Made by a program: the position numbers and the translations under genes. The notes below the pieces were generated by a model, which was not told the origin of the DNA, made no database searches, and saw only the letters and a program-made list of their open reading frames with translations. A stretch of 64,000 bases of DNA from the NCBI RefSeq assembly GCF_007989085.1, contig NZ_BJVJ01000027.1, positions 1 through 64,000 on the forward strand. Reading direction: 5' to 3'. The stretch is from Pseudonocardia sulfidoxydans NBRC 16205. GTDB lineage: Bacteria; Actinomycetota; Actinomycetes; Mycobacteriales; Pseudonocardiaceae. Numbering within the stretch: the first letter of the stretch is position 1; each line of letters begins with the position of its first letter. Below are positions 33,460-42,595 of the stretch, in pieces.

Positions 33460-34644
33460 CTACGTCGCCGCGGCCGCGAGCCGGAGAACCGCGCCGCGCA
33501 GCACCGGTTCGGGGTAGCCGGCGAAGCTGCACCGCAGTGCCGACGTCCGTGGGGTGCCGACGGCGAAGGCGGCGCCGGGCACGAAGGCGACGCCGTGGTC
33601 GACGGCGCGGGGGAGCAGGGCGCCGGTGTCGCGGCCGTCGCGGAACTCGACCCAGCAGAACATCCCGCCGGTGGGGGTGCTGCGGGTGACGGCGTCGCCG
33701 AAGGCGTCGTCGAGTGCGGCGGTGAGGGCGCGGGCCCGGGAGCGGTAGGCGGTGCGCAGGCTGCGCAGGTGCTCGTCGAACCAGGTGGTGTCGGCGAGCA
33801 GTTCGGCGGCGACGGTCTGGGTGAGGGCGGAGCCGCAGAGGTCGGTGGACTGCTTGAGCCGTTCGACGCCGGCGCTCACCTCGGGGGGCGCGACGAGCCA
33901 GCCGACGCGCAGTGCGGGCGCGAGGACCTTGGAGGCGCTGCCGAGGCGGGCGACGCGCTCGCCGTGGGCGGCGATCGGGACGGGCGGCGGGCCGTCGAAG
34001 GCGATGAGGCCGTAGGGGTCGTCCTCGACGACGAGGAACCCGTAGCGGTCGGCGAGCGCGCACAGCCGGGCGCGGCGCGCCTGCGACAGGGTGACGCCGC
34101 GCGGGTTGTGGAAGCTCGCGACGGTGTGCACGAGCCGTGGCCGCAGCCCACCCAGGAGTAATAGTTCGAGGGCGTCGACGTCCATGCCGTCGGTGTCGAC
34201 GGGCACGCCGTGCAGGACCGCGCCGGCGGCCTGGAACACCTGCAGCGCCCCGACGTAGGCGGGGTCCTCGACGACGACGTCGTCGCCGGGGTCGAGGGTG
34301 ACGCGGGCGAGGAGGTCGAGGGCCTGCTGCGACCCGCTGGTGACGACGACGTCGCCGGTCCCGATGTCGCGGCCGGTGCGCGCGGACTCGATCGCGGCGA
34401 CGACCTCGCGCAGGGCGGCGACGCCCGCGGTCTCGCTGTACTGCACGGCGCCGGGGGCGGCCAGCGCGCGGGCGGTGGCGTCGGCGATGCGGGTGCGCGG
34501 GAGCAGGTCGGCGGCGGGCAGCCCACCGGCGAGGCTGAGCACGTCGGCGCGGGCGGTGAGGGTGAGCAGGTCGCGGATCGCGGAGCCGCGGACGTCGCGC
34601 AGCCGGGCGGACAGCGGGTAGGGGTGTGGGGCGAGGGAGCTCAT
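33460..34644 (-). CDS. PLP-dependent aminotransferase (B), 2-aminoadipate/MocR-type
   Basis: 394 residues from ATG 34644 with GGAGG five bases upstream. It starts [20 protein letters not shown], then [44 protein letters not shown], the HNPRGVTLS loop, [10 protein letters not shown] and the PLP lysine in [19 protein letters not shown]. These features match the LysN/aromatic-aminoadipate aminotransferase group, which resembles the C-terminal half of MocR regulators but lacks the DNA-binding domain here. It leads the aminotransferase-Lrp operon. Confidence 0.9.
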   Translation of the reverse strand: MSSLAPHPYPLSARLRDVRGSAIRDLLTLTARADVLSLAGGLPAADLLPRTRIADATARALAAPGAVQYSETAGVAALREVVAAIESARTGRDIGTGDVVVTSGSQQALDLLARVTLDPGDDVVVEDPAYVGALQVFQAAGAVLHGVPVDTDGMDVDALELLLLGGLRPRLVHTVASFHNPRGVTLSQARRARLCALADRYGFLVVEDDPYGLIAFDGPPPVPIAAHGERVARLGSASKVLAPALRVGWLVAPPEVSAGVERLKQSTDLCGSALTQTVAAELLADTTWFDEHLRSLRTAYRSRARALTAALDDAFGDAVTRSTPTGGMFCWVEFRDGRDTGALLPRAVDHGVAFVPGAAFAVGTPRTSALRCSFAGYPEPVLRGAVLRLAAAAT

Positions 34645-34937
34645 GCGGGCCTCCGGGGCAGGGAACGGCTGCCCGGTGGCGGAACCGCAGCGCCGGGCGG
34701 GGGTCGGGTCGGGCGCTGGTGGGCGCCCGACCGCATGTCCCGCGCGGATCGATCACTGCGAGAGTTGTGGGGCGTGGCCGGTTGGGCCGGACCCCGTCGT
34801 CGATTGTCGTCTCGTTTCTGCGATCCGGAACTGTGATCCCAGCATGTGGCACACCCGGATCGGGTGGACCGAGCCGGTCCGGCGTGGGTGCGAGGTGGGC
34901 GCGGGACCGTCGGTGCCCGGTGGCAGGCTTGAGCTCG
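34645..34937. other. Divergent intergenic region aminotransferase B / rarA
   Basis: No gene is supported. A perfect inverted repeat, GGTCGGGCGC at 34707-34716 with GCGCCCGACC at 34723-34732, would form a hairpin in the leader of the minus-strand operon about 65 bases before its ATG, a place that suits attenuation. Promoter elements are not clear. Confidence 0.4.
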
Positions 34938-36296
34938 ATGAGTACCGACGGGCTGTTCGACATCCCCCCGGGCGACGACGGGACCGACCCCGACGAGGGT
35001 CACGTCCGCCCGGGTGCGCCGCTCGCGGCGCGCATGCGCCCGCGGTCGCTCGACGAGGTCGTGGGCCAGCGGCACCTCCTCGGTCCCGGCGCTCCGCTGC
35101 GGCGGCTGCTCGGCGGCGGGTCGGCGGCGTCGGTGCTGCTCTACGGCCCGCCCGGCACGGGCAAGACCACGTTGGCGCGGCTGATGGCCGGGTCCGGGGG
35201 CGGGACGCGGCGGTTCGTGGCCCTGTCGGCGCTCTCGGCCGGGGTGAAGGAGCTGCGGGCGGTGATCGAGGACGCCCGTCGCCGCCTCGACCGCGACGGC
35301 ACCGGAACCGTCCTGTTCATCGACGAGGTGCACCGCTTCTCCAAGACCCAGCAGGACGCGCTGCTCGGCGCGGTCGAGGACCGGGTCGTGCTGCTCGTGG
35401 CCGCCACCACGGAGAACCCGTCGTTCTCGGTGGTGTCGCCGCTGCTGTCGCGGTCGCTGGTGCTGCAGCTGCGGTCGCTGGAGGCCGACGAGCTGCGGGG
35501 CCTGCTGCGCCGCGCGGTCGCCGACGAACGAGGACTGGGCGGCTCGGTCGAGCTGACCGACGAGGGCGAGGACGTGCTGGTGCGGCTCGCGGCGGGCGAC
35601 GCCCGGCGGGCGCTCACGGCGCTGGAGGCGGCGGCCGACGGGGTGCGCGCCGACGGCGGCACAGCGGTCGGCGTGGCCGAGGTGGAGCGGGCGGTCACTG
35701 AGGTCGCCGTGCGCTACGACCGGGCGGGCGACCAGCACTACGACGTGATCAGCGCCTTCATCAAGTCGATCCGCGGCTCCGATCCCGACGCGGCGCTGCA
35801 CTACCTGGCCAGGATGATCGTCGCGGGGGAGGACCCGCGGTTCATCGCGCGCCGGTTGATGATCCACGCGAGCGAGGACATCGGCCTGGCCGACCCGACG
35901 GCGCTGCTGGCGGCCACGGCGGCCGCCCAGGTGGTGCAGCTCGTCGGGATGCCGGAGGCACGGATCGCGCTGTCACAGGCGACGCTGCACCTGGCCACGG
36001 CGCCGAAGTCGAACTCCGCCATCGCGGCGATCGACGCGGCGATGGCCGACGTGCGGGCCGGAGCGGTCGGCTCGGTGCCGGCGCACCTGCGCGACGGGCA
36101 CTACTCGGGCGCGGAGAAGCTCGGCAACGCGGTCGGCTACCGCTACCCGCACGGCGTCGCCGACGGCGTGCTGGCCCAGCAGTACCCGCCGGACGACCTG
36201 GTCGGGCGTGACTACTACGAGCCGACGAACCGCGGCGCGGAACGGGTGCTCGCCGAGCGGCTCCCGAAGCTGCGACGGGCCGTGCGCGGTTCCTGA
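34938..36296 (+). CDS. rarA: Replication-associated recombination protein A (RarA/MgsA)
   Basis: 452 residues from ATG 34938 ([17 protein letters not shown]). AAA+ motifs are [34 protein letters not shown] and AATTENPSF. The C-terminal tetramerisation region has [39 protein letters not shown] and the conserved [20 protein letters not shown]. RarA acts at stalled replication forks. In many actinobacteria rarA is close to the two small membrane genes before alaS; here about 6 kb separates them. Confidence 0.95.
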   Translation: MSTDGLFDIPPGDDGTDPDEGHVRPGAPLAARMRPRSLDEVVGQRHLLGPGAPLRRLLGGGSAASVLLYGPPGTGKTTLARLMAGSGGGTRRFVALSALSAGVKELRAVIEDARRRLDRDGTGTVLFIDEVHRFSKTQQDALLGAVEDRVVLLVAATTENPSFSVVSPLLSRSLVLQLRSLEADELRGLLRRAVADERGLGGSVELTDEGEDVLVRLAAGDARRALTALEAAADGVRADGGTAVGVAEVERAVTEVAVRYDRAGDQHYDVISAFIKSIRGSDPDAALHYLARMIVAGEDPRFIARRLMIHASEDIGLADPTALLAATAAAQVVQLVGMPEARIALSQATLHLATAPKSNSAIAAIDAAMADVRAGAVGSVPAHLRDGHYSGAEKLGNAVGYRYPHGVADGVLAQQYPPDDLVGRDYYEPTNRGAERVLAERLPKLRRAVRGS

Positions 36297-36307
36297 CGGG
36301 CCGCTCG

Positions 36308-37207
36308 TCAGCTCGTGAGCAACCGCAGGCCGAAGGCGCTCAGCGCCGGCCCGATCGGGGTGAGGTAGCTGGTGCAGCCGCGGCCGGTGCCGCCGCCGGA
36401 GTGGATGCCCTGCGCCTGGCCCGACGAGGTGATGTACGGGCCGCCGGAGTCGCCCTCGGCCGAGCAGATCGACGTCGCCGTCATCCCGTACTGGATGGTG
36501 CCCTCGAAGTTCACCGTCCGGTCGAGCCCGGTGACGGTCCCGCAGACCCGGCCGCTGGTGGAGCCGTAGAGGCAGACCGGCGACCCGACGGCGGCCGGGG
36601 TGGAGCCGCGCACCGCGACCGAGCCGACGAGGCCGCGGACCTGCACGCCGGACCCGGTGACGGGCACGACACCGACGTCGGTTCCCGCCGAGGCGGTGCG
36701 CGCCTGGGAGCCGATGGGGGTGAGCACGTCACCGGCCGTCTCGACGCTCCAGGTGCCCGACCCGCGGGTGCAGTGGCCGGCGGTGAGGAGCCACGTGCGG
36801 CCGCGGGCCGTCGCCGCGAAGCCGAGGGTGCAGCGCCGCGAGCCGCTGATGATCGTGTCGCCACCCTTCACCGCGGCGGCGTGGTGGCGCGGCGCGGGGG
36901 CGTCGGTACGGACGTCGAGGACGTTCGGGTCGACGCCGGAGAGCAGCGCGTCGACCGCGGGGGTCCGGGAGCCGGTGAGCTCGACGACGAGACGTCCGCT
37001 CTGCTCGTCGACGCCGTAGTCGGCGACCTCGGCGGGCAGTCCGAGCGCGGCGCGGCCGTCGATGAGGGCCTTGACGGCGGCCGGGTCGAGCAGGGCGGTC
37101 ACCGGGGCCGCGGAGGCGGGCGCCGACAACGTCGCGGCCAGCAGCGTGGTGACGGCGGCGGCAACGATGGCGACACCGCAGATCACACGGCGGAGGCGGA
37201 CGGACAC
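36308..37207 (-). CDS. Secreted chymotrypsin-like serine protease (S1, streptogrisin/alpha-lytic type)
   Basis: 299 residues from GTG 37207; the longer frame upstream lacks signal-peptide features. Residues 1-33 are a signal peptide ending SAPASA before APV. Residues about 34-112 are a pro-region. The mature domain holds the catalytic triad His145 (LLTAGHC), Asp177 (AGTDVGVV) and Ser254 (GDSGGP). Cysteine pairs C126-C146, C212-C222 and C248-C278 match the three disulfides of this subfamily. A GAGAAGGG site lies about 10 bases before the start. It is convergent with rarA, 11 bases apart, and opens the probable accessory segment. Confidence 0.9.
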   Translation of the reverse strand: MSVRLRRVICGVAIVAAAVTTLLAATLSAPASAAPVTALLDPAAVKALIDGRAALGLPAEVADYGVDEQSGRLVVELTGSRTPAVDALLSGVDPNVLDVRTDAPAPRHHAAAVKGGDTIISGSRRCTLGFAATARGRTWLLTAGHCTRGSGTWSVETAGDVLTPIGSQARTASAGTDVGVVPVTGSGVQVRGLVGSVAVRGSTPAAVGSPVCLYGSTSGRVCGTVTGLDRTVNFEGTIQYGMTATSICSAEGDSGGPYITSSGQAQGIHSGGGTGRGCTSYLTPIGPALSAFGLRLLTS

Positions 37208-37357
37208 GGCGGGGAGCCCTTCTCGTGGGAGGCGTCTCCCGGTGAACGATCGTCGGCGGGCGTGGTCACGCCCGGTGCCCGTCCGGGTCGGGTTCGTCAC
37301 CCGTTGTGGCCGCCGGCGCTGCTCGCGGGTTCGCGCGGGACGCCGGCGGGGCGTGGT

Positions 37358-38590
37358 TCAGGCGGGGTCGCGCAGCAGCGGGCAGCTCATGCAGCGTGGC
37401 CCGCCCCGGCCCCGGCCCAGCTCGCCGCCGGGGATCTCCAGCACCTCGATGCCGTTGCGCCGCAAGTGGGAGTTGGTGGTGACGTTGCGCTCGTAGGCGA
37501 CGACGACCCCCGGCGCGACGGCGAGCACGTTGCACCCGTCGTCCCACTGCTCGCGCTCGGCGGCGTGGACGTCCTGTTCGGCGGTCAGCACCCGCAGCGT
37601 CGCGACGCCCAGCGCGGCGGCGATGGCGCTGTACATCTGGTGCGGCGCATGGTCGGTCACGTGCATCGCGTCGGGACGCGCCCCGGGCCGGACCGTGTAG
37701 GCGGGCAGCTCCCCGAGCCCGGCGTAGGTCACGAGCGTCTCCGGATCGGCCATCGTCATGACGGTGTCGAGGTGCATCTGCGCCCGTGACGACGGCAGCC
37801 GCAGCGCCACGATCCGGTCGACCTCACCACCGGCGAACAGCCTGCGCGCCAACCGTTCCACCCCCTGTGGGGTGGTTCGCTCCGACAGCCCGACGAGCAG
37901 CGCGCCCCCGCCGACGACGAGCACGTCGCCACCCTCGACGGTCGCCGGGCCGTCGGCGGCACCGTCGGACCAGGTCGCGAAGTCGGCGGCGGCGAACTCG
38001 GGGTGCCAGCGGTAGACGGCCTCCCAGTGCACGGTCTCGCGCATCCGGGCCTCGCGCCGCATGGAGTTCACGGCCACCCCGCCGTGGACCCACACCGACG
38101 TGTCGCGCGTGTACAGGTGGTTGGGCAGCGGTTCGAGGACGAAGTCGTCGAGGCCCAGGACGTGGAACGCCATCGACGCCGGCTCGGGGATCCGCTCCAG
38201 CACCTCCCGCTTGGTGATCCCGCCGGCCAGGTGCTCGGCCAGGGTGTCGACGTCCATCTCGTCCATGCAGGCGCGCAGCCCGTCGACGGCCAGCGGCCCG
38301 TAGACCCGGTCGTCGACGACGGTGTCGAGCACGTACTTGCGGGCCGCGGGGACGGCGAGCGTCGCGCGCAGCAGGTCACCGAACAGGTCCACCCGGATGC
38401 CGCGCTCGCGCAGCACGGCCACGAACCGGTCGTGCTCGGCCTGCGCCCGCGCGACCCACAGCACGTCGTCGAACAGCAGCCGGTCCTTGTTGCCGGGGGT
38501 GAGCCGCTTGAGCTCCAGCCCGGGCCGGTGCACGACGACGCGGCGGAGCGTGCCGACCTCGGAATCGACCCTGAAGGTGGGGGACACCAT
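37358..38590 (-). CDS. arcA: Arginine deiminase
   Basis: 410 residues from ATG 38590 ([20 protein letters not shown]). Hallmarks are [31 protein letters not shown], the catalytic acid region [20 protein letters not shown] with the active-site His, and the nucleophile Cys400 in PRCMSCPL near the C-terminus. It hydrolyses arginine to citrulline and ammonia. No ornithine carbamoyltransferase or carbamate kinase gene lies nearby. Divergent from an Lrp gene with a 27-base gap and near ornithine aminotransferase, so this is probably an arginine-use cluster rather than the fermentative ADI operon. Confidence 0.95.
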   Translation of the reverse strand: MVSPTFRVDSEVGTLRRVVVHRPGLELKRLTPGNKDRLLFDDVLWVARAQAEHDRFVAVLRERGIRVDLFGDLLRATLAVPAARKYVLDTVVDDRVYGPLAVDGLRACMDEMDVDTLAEHLAGGITKREVLERIPEPASMAFHVLGLDDFVLEPLPNHLYTRDTSVWVHGGVAVNSMRREARMRETVHWEAVYRWHPEFAAADFATWSDGAADGPATVEGGDVLVVGGGALLVGLSERTTPQGVERLARRLFAGGEVDRIVALRLPSSRAQMHLDTVMTMADPETLVTYAGLGELPAYTVRPGARPDAMHVTDHAPHQMYSAIAAALGVATLRVLTAEQDVHAAEREQWDDGCNVLAVAPGVVVAYERNVTTNSHLRRNGIEVLEIPGGELGRGRGGPRCMSCPLLRDPA

Positions 38591-38617
38591 GGGCACATCG
38601 TGGCCGATGATGGGCCG

Positions 38618-39073
38618 ATGCGGCTGGACCGGCTCGACGAGCAGCTCCTCGCGTTGCTCGTCGCCGACGCGCGGCGCAGCTACGCCGACCTCGGAGCGCG
38701 GGTGGGGCTGACGGCGTCGGCGGTGAAGCGGCGCGTCGACCGGCTGCGCGAGGGCGGGGCGATCACCGGGTTCACGGTGACGCTCGACCCGGCCGCGCTG
38801 GGCTGGACCGTCGAGGGCTACGTCGAGCTGTACTGCCGTTCGTCGACCCCGCCGGAGACGATCCGGGCCGCGGTCGAGCAGCACGCGGAGGTGGTCGACG
38901 CGAGCACGATCTCGGGCGAGGCCGACGCGCTGCTGCACATCCTGGCCGCCGACATGCGCGACTTCGAGCGGGTGCTCGAGCGGATCGGGGCGGAGCCGTT
39001 CGTCGCCCGCACGAAGTCGGTGCTGGTGCTGTCACCGCTGCTGCGCCGCGGGGCGGGCCCGCGGGCCGTCTGA
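38618..39073 (+). CDS. Lrp/AsnC-family regulator of the arginine cluster
   Basis: 151 residues from ATG 38618; a GTG at 38600 in the same frame is an alternative. The helix-turn-helix is [20 protein letters not shown], then [15 protein letters not shown]. The RAM domain follows ([40 protein letters not shown]). It is divergent from arcA and just upstream of rocD, the position of mycobacterial and other Lrp activators of ornithine aminotransferase. Likely ligand: arginine or ornithine (inference). Half-sites for it may be the GCAAC repeats at 39082-39150. Confidence 0.9.
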   Translation: MRLDRLDEQLLALLVADARRSYADLGARVGLTASAVKRRVDRLREGGAITGFTVTLDPAALGWTVEGYVELYCRSSTPPETIRAAVEQHAEVVDASTISGEADALLHILAADMRDFERVLERIGAEPFVARTKSVLVLSPLLRRGAGPRAV

Positions 39074-39081
39074 CCGGCCAC

Positions 39082-39176
39082 GCAACGATCCACCGCCGCG
39101 CCGGGGAAGCGCGCAACGATCCCGCGCGGATGGGCAACATCGCGGCGTTGTGGCACGTCCGGGCCGTTCCTAGCGT
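39082..39176 (+). promoter_or_regulatory. rocD promoter with phased GCAAC half-sites
   Basis: GCAACGATC at 39082, GCAACGAT at 39113 and GCAACAT at 39134 are direct repeats spaced 31 and 21 bases (about three and two helical turns), with an inverted CGTTG at 39146-39150. A promoter-like pair follows: TTGTGG at 39148-39153, 17-base spacer, TAGCGT at 39171-39176. The phasing suits wrapping by an Lrp octamer. Confidence 0.55.
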
Positions 39177-39203
39177 GGGAGGACGACGACGGGAGGCGCC
39201 GCC

Positions 39204-40472
39204 ATGACCCTCACGACCCCGCACCAGCACGCCGGCCCGGGTGAGGCCACCGCGCACCACGAGGCCCTGCTCGCCGCGCACTCCGCCCACAACTACGCCC
39301 CGCTCCCGGTCGTCCTCTCCCACGGCAGCGGCGCCCGGGTCGTCGACGTCGAGGGCCGCAGTTACATCGACTGCCTCGCCGGCTACTCCGCCCTCAACTT
39401 CGGCCACGCCCACCCCGACCTGCTCGCGGCCGCGCACGCCCAGCTCGACCGGCTGACCCTGACCAGCCGCGCGTTCGGCAACGACCGGCTCGGCCCGTTC
39501 TGCGCCGAGCTGGCCGCGCTCGTCGGCAAGGACATGGTGCTGCCGATGAACACCGGCGCCGAGGCCGTCGAGTCGGGACTCAAGCTCGTCCGCAAGTGGG
39601 GCTACGAGGTGCGCGGTGTGGCGCGCGACCGGGCGCGGATCGTCGTGGCCGCCGCGAACTTCCACGGCCGGACGATCAGCATCGTCGGCTTCTCCACCGA
39701 TCCCGAGGCGCGCAACGGGTTCGGCCCCTTCCCCGACGGCTTCGACGTCGTGCCCCACGGCGACGCCGCCGCGCTGCGCGCCGCGATCGGCCCCGACACG
39801 GTCGCGGTGCTGATCGAACCGGTGCAGGGCGAGGCCGGCGTGGTCGTGCCGCCGCCGGGCTACCTGGCCGAGGTCCGCGCGGCGTGCACCGAGGCCGGGA
39901 TCCTGTTCGTCGCCGACGAGGTGCAGTCCGGGCTGGGCCGCACCGGCCACGTGCTGGCCACCCGCGGCCTCGGCGGTGTGGACGCCGACGTGTACCTGCT
40001 CGGCAAGGCCCTCGGCGGCGGCATCCTGCCCGTGTCCGCGGTCGTGGCCGACGAGGCTGTCATGGGGGTCCTGAAGCCGGGCCAGCACGGCAGCACGTTC
40101 GGCGGGAACCCGCTCGCCGCGGCCGTCGGCAGGGTGGTGATCGGCCTTCTGGCGGAAGGGTCGTTGCTCCGTCAAGCTGTGACCCTCGGTCACTTGTTGA
40201 GCACTGAACTGGATCTGCTCGTGGGTCGCGGCGTCGTCACGTTCCGTCACACCGGGCTGTGGGCGGGCGTCGACATCGACCCGGAACTCGGTTCGGGGCG
40301 CGACGTCTGCGAACGGATGTGCGCCCGCGGGGTGCTCGTGAAGGACACCCACGGCGCGACCGTCCGGCTGTCCCCGCCGCTGGTGATCTCCGAGGACGAC
40401 CTGCGCACCGCGGTGCGCGTCATGGGCGAGGTGCTGTCGGACATGCGCCGCGACCGCTCCCGCCGGGGCTGA
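39204..40472 (+). CDS. rocD: Ornithine aminotransferase
   Basis: 422 residues from ATG 39204, GGGAGG 7 bases upstream. Class III aminotransferase marks are AHNYAPLPVVLSHGSGARVV (typical of ornithine aminotransferase), DCLAGYSALNFGHAHP, LPMNTGAEAVESGLKL, the Asp of LFVADEVQSGLGRTG, the PLP lysine in LLGKALGGG, and HGSTFGGNPLA. It converts ornithine and 2-oxoglutarate to glutamate semialdehyde and glutamate. Located next to an Lrp gene and near arcA. The codons around 40145-40220 (LLAEGSLLRQAVTLGHLLST) are somewhat less GC-rich than neighbours. Confidence 0.93.
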   Translation: MTLTTPHQHAGPGEATAHHEALLAAHSAHNYAPLPVVLSHGSGARVVDVEGRSYIDCLAGYSALNFGHAHPDLLAAAHAQLDRLTLTSRAFGNDRLGPFCAELAALVGKDMVLPMNTGAEAVESGLKLVRKWGYEVRGVARDRARIVVAAANFHGRTISIVGFSTDPEARNGFGPFPDGFDVVPHGDAAALRAAIGPDTVAVLIEPVQGEAGVVVPPPGYLAEVRAACTEAGILFVADEVQSGLGRTGHVLATRGLGGVDADVYLLGKALGGGILPVSAVVADEAVMGVLKPGQHGSTFGGNPLAAAVGRVVIGLLAEGSLLRQAVTLGHLLSTELDLLVGRGVVTFRHTGLWAGVDIDPELGSGRDVCERMCARGVLVKDTHGATVRLSPPLVISEDDLRTAVRVMGEVLSDMRRDRSRRG

Positions 40473-40508
40473 CGGCGGTCGGTCGGACGGCGACGCGGTC
40501 GGCGACGG

Positions 40509-41180
40509 TCAGTCGGCGACGCGCTCCGGGGCCAGCACGCCCAGGGCCAGGCCCGCGACCAGGCGCGTGAGCGGCTCGGCCGTCTCGGCCGGGTACAGCG
40601 CGATGCGGGTCAGCAGGATGTCGACGAGGATCGGGCAGAGCGTGTCCGCGGACGGGTCGGGCCGCAGCTCGCCGGCCGCCTGACCACGTTCGACCAGGTC
40701 GTGCAGGACGTCGGCGACGGGCGCGATCGTGCGCGGGTCCTGCTCGTCGTCGGGCTCCGGAGGCGCCTCGACGCGCACCGCGTAGTCCTGGACCGCGGCC
40801 CAGTAGGCCGCTGTGAGTCCGCGGTTGCGGACACAGACGCGCGCAAGTGCCCGGATCTGCTCGACGAGCAGCGTGGCCGGATCGGTGTCGGTGGTGTCGT
40901 CGCCGTTCGCGGCGCGGGCCTGCTCGGTGGCGACGAGCGGCGCGATCAGCGGGGCGTAGACCTCCGCGATCAGCGCGTGCTTGGCGGGGAAGTGGTTGTA
41001 GGCCGTCGCCGGGCTCACCCCGGCGGTCGTGGCGACGTCCTCGATCCGGGTCCGTGCCCAGCCGCGCGCGGTGAACGCCGCGTCGGCCGCATCCAGCAGC
41101 GCCCGGCGCGTTCGGTTGCGCTTCGTGGCCGCGGCGCGGGCGCGCGGATCCTACGAATGGGGGTCGCGTGGCGGAATCAT
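40509..41180 (-). pseudogene. TetR-family regulator interrupted by an amber codon near its start
   Basis: The minus-strand frame from ATG 41180 reads M-I-P-P-R-D-P-H-S and then TAG at 41153-41151. It continues in the same frame with an intact TetR N-terminus (TKRNRTRRALLDAADAAF, RTRIEDVATTAGVSPATAYN) and a full ligand-binding domain to 40509. None of the 44 codons between the TAG and the GTG at 41018 is ATG, GTG or TTG, and starting at that GTG would remove half of the DNA-binding helices. It is therefore a probable nonsense pseudogene, unless a non-standard start, suppression or a sequencing error applies. It is divergent from the sigma-factor gene. Confidence 0.65.
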
Positions 41181-41215
41181 TGCACTCAGCGTAACCAATT
41201 CGGGCCCAAGTACCC

Positions 41216-41244
41216 TTGACTCCAACTCGGCATTCACCCAGAAT
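41216..41244 (+). promoter_or_regulatory. Promoter-like pair upstream of the sigma-factor gene
   Basis: TTGACT at 41216-41221 and CAGAAT at 41239-41244 are separated by 17 bases, a reasonable match to the housekeeping consensus. It would give a leader of about 235 bases before the coupled leader ORF. Confidence 0.4.
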
Positions 41245-41488
41245 ACGGAGCTGTAGGTGAGAGCTGAACGATGCGCTCGTGCAGGGCACAGCGGAGCGTG
41301 TCGGAACCGAACGGGGGAGGCCTCGCTCGCCGGCGGTCGGGGGACCGCGGTGTGTGGACCGGTCTGTCGGGACGTCCTTCGCGTACTACGGGTTGCGTCG
41401 ACCCCTGCCGCGGGTCGGAGCCCGGACGCATCTCTCGAATCGCGCCGGTGGGGAAGCCGGCGCGGTCCGGTGCAGGGAGGGGACCCCC

Positions 41489-41533
41489 ATGTTCGACCTC
41501 ACGCGCGCGGCCACCGCCGCCGCACCGCGATGA
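41489..41533 (+). CDS. 14-codon leader ORF coupled to the sigma-factor start
   Basis: ATG 41489 reads MFDLTRAATAAAPR and stops at TGA 41531-41533, which overlaps the sigma-factor ATG at 41530 as ATGA. The leader has a strong ribosome site (GGGAGGGG at about 41476-41482), while the sigma ATG has none of its own. The simplest reading is translational coupling, with ribosomes ending the leader and restarting on the sigma gene. No attenuator-like codon run is present. Confidence 0.6.
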   Translation: MFDLTRAATAAAPR

Positions 41534-42513
41534 CCACCGCAGCGGCCGCTCCACTGCCGCTCCTCGACGCCCACGTCGTCGACGCCGACATCCTCGGCCC
41601 CGACACCTTCGGTCCCGATGCCCTCGGTCCCGTGATCGCGGTGTCGATCCCGGCGCCCCGCGCCCCGGAACCGGACCGCGTCTCCGTGGTCGTGCCGGAC
41701 ACCGTCACCGATGCTGTCACCGACGATGCCGTCACCGATGCTGTCACCGACGACGCCGTCACCGATGCTGTCACCGACGACGCCGTCACCGATGCCGTCG
41801 CCGACGACGCTGTCACCGACGACGGTGTCACGGACGCCGCGGACGACGAGCCCCACGGGCCCGCCGAGATGATCGAGGCCCTCGTCGGCGACGCCGTCGG
41901 CGGCGACACCCGGGCCCGCGACGCGCTCCTGTCCGTCATCCACCCCATGGTGCTGCGCTACTGCCGGGCCCGCCTCGGCCGCCAGGAGTGCGTCGTCGGC
42001 GCGGCCGAGGACGTCGCCCAGGACGTCTGCCTCGCCGTCGTCCGCGCGCTGCCCAACTACACGGTCAAGGGGCTGTCGTTCCGCGCCTTCGTCTACGGCA
42101 TCGCCGCGCACAAGGTCACCGACGCGTTCCGGGCCATCGGCCGCAACCGGTCCGAGCCGGTGCCCGACGTGCCGGACTCGGTGTCGGGGGCCGAGGGTCC
42201 CGAGCACCGCGCCCTCGCCGTCGAACTGGGCGAGCGGCTCGGCGAGCTGCTGCACACCCTCACCCCGCGCCAGCGCGAGGTGATCGTGCTGCGCGTCGCC
42301 GTGGGCCTGTCGGCCGAGGAGACCGCGCACGCCGTCGGGTCGACGCCGGGCGCCGTCCGGGTCACCCAGCACCGCGCGCTCACCCGGCTCCGCCAGGTCC
42401 TCGTCGAGCACGAGGCCGCCGCGACGGTAGCCGGCTCGCCGCTCGGCAGGGCCGTCGCCGCGGCCGCCGCCGAGCCCGGCGTCGAGGGGGAGCCGGACTT
42501 CCGGGTCGGCTGA
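41530..42513 (+). CDS. SigD/ShbA-type RNA polymerase sigma factor
   Basis: 327 residues from ATG 41530. Residues 59-108 are an acidic tandem repeat (VTDAVTDDA units). The sigma-70 region 2 follows (MVLRYCRARLGRQE, AEDVAQDVCLAVVRALPNY, FRAFVYGIAAHKVTDAFRAI). Region 4 is TPRQREVIVLRVAVGLSAEE and AVGSTPGAVRVTQHRALTRL. The core closely resembles mycobacterial SigD and Streptomyces ShbA, which drives transcription of the principal sigma gene; which role applies here is not decided by sequence. The N-terminal 120 residues are longer than in those relatives. No anti-sigma gene is adjacent. Confidence 0.88.
   Translation: MTTAAAAPLPLLDAHVVDADILGPDTFGPDALGPVIAVSIPAPRAPEPDRVSVVVPDTVTDAVTDDAVTDAVTDDAVTDAVTDDAVTDAVADDAVTDDGVTDAADDEPHGPAEMIEALVGDAVGGDTRARDALLSVIHPMVLRYCRARLGRQECVVGAAEDVAQDVCLAVVRALPNYTVKGLSFRAFVYGIAAHKVTDAFRAIGRNRSEPVPDVPDSVSGAEGPEHRALAVELGERLGELLHTLTPRQREVIVLRVAVGLSAEETAHAVGSTPGAVRVTQHRALTRLRQVLVEHEAAATVAGSPLGRAVAAAAAEPGVEGEPDFRVG
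41704..41811. repeat. Four 27-bp tandem repeats in the sigma-factor gene
   Basis: Units of GTCACCGATGCTGTCACCGA plus CGACGCC-like ends start at 41704, 41731, 41758 and 41785, in frame, with a degenerate fifth unit to about 41840. Each encodes Val-Thr-Asp-Ala-Val-Thr-Asp-Asp-Ala. Confidence 0.92.
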
Positions 42514-42595
42514 GGCCGGACCCGGTCGGGGAGTAGCCTGGCGACGATCACCCACCATCGTCACCGGGCCCTCGTCGTCCGGGTCAGGAGGACAC

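Noticed and set aside
41704-41840. Regular repeats that could suggest a CRISPR array
   Set aside because: Units are contiguous with no unique spacers, in frame inside the sigma gene; a minisatellite, not CRISPR.
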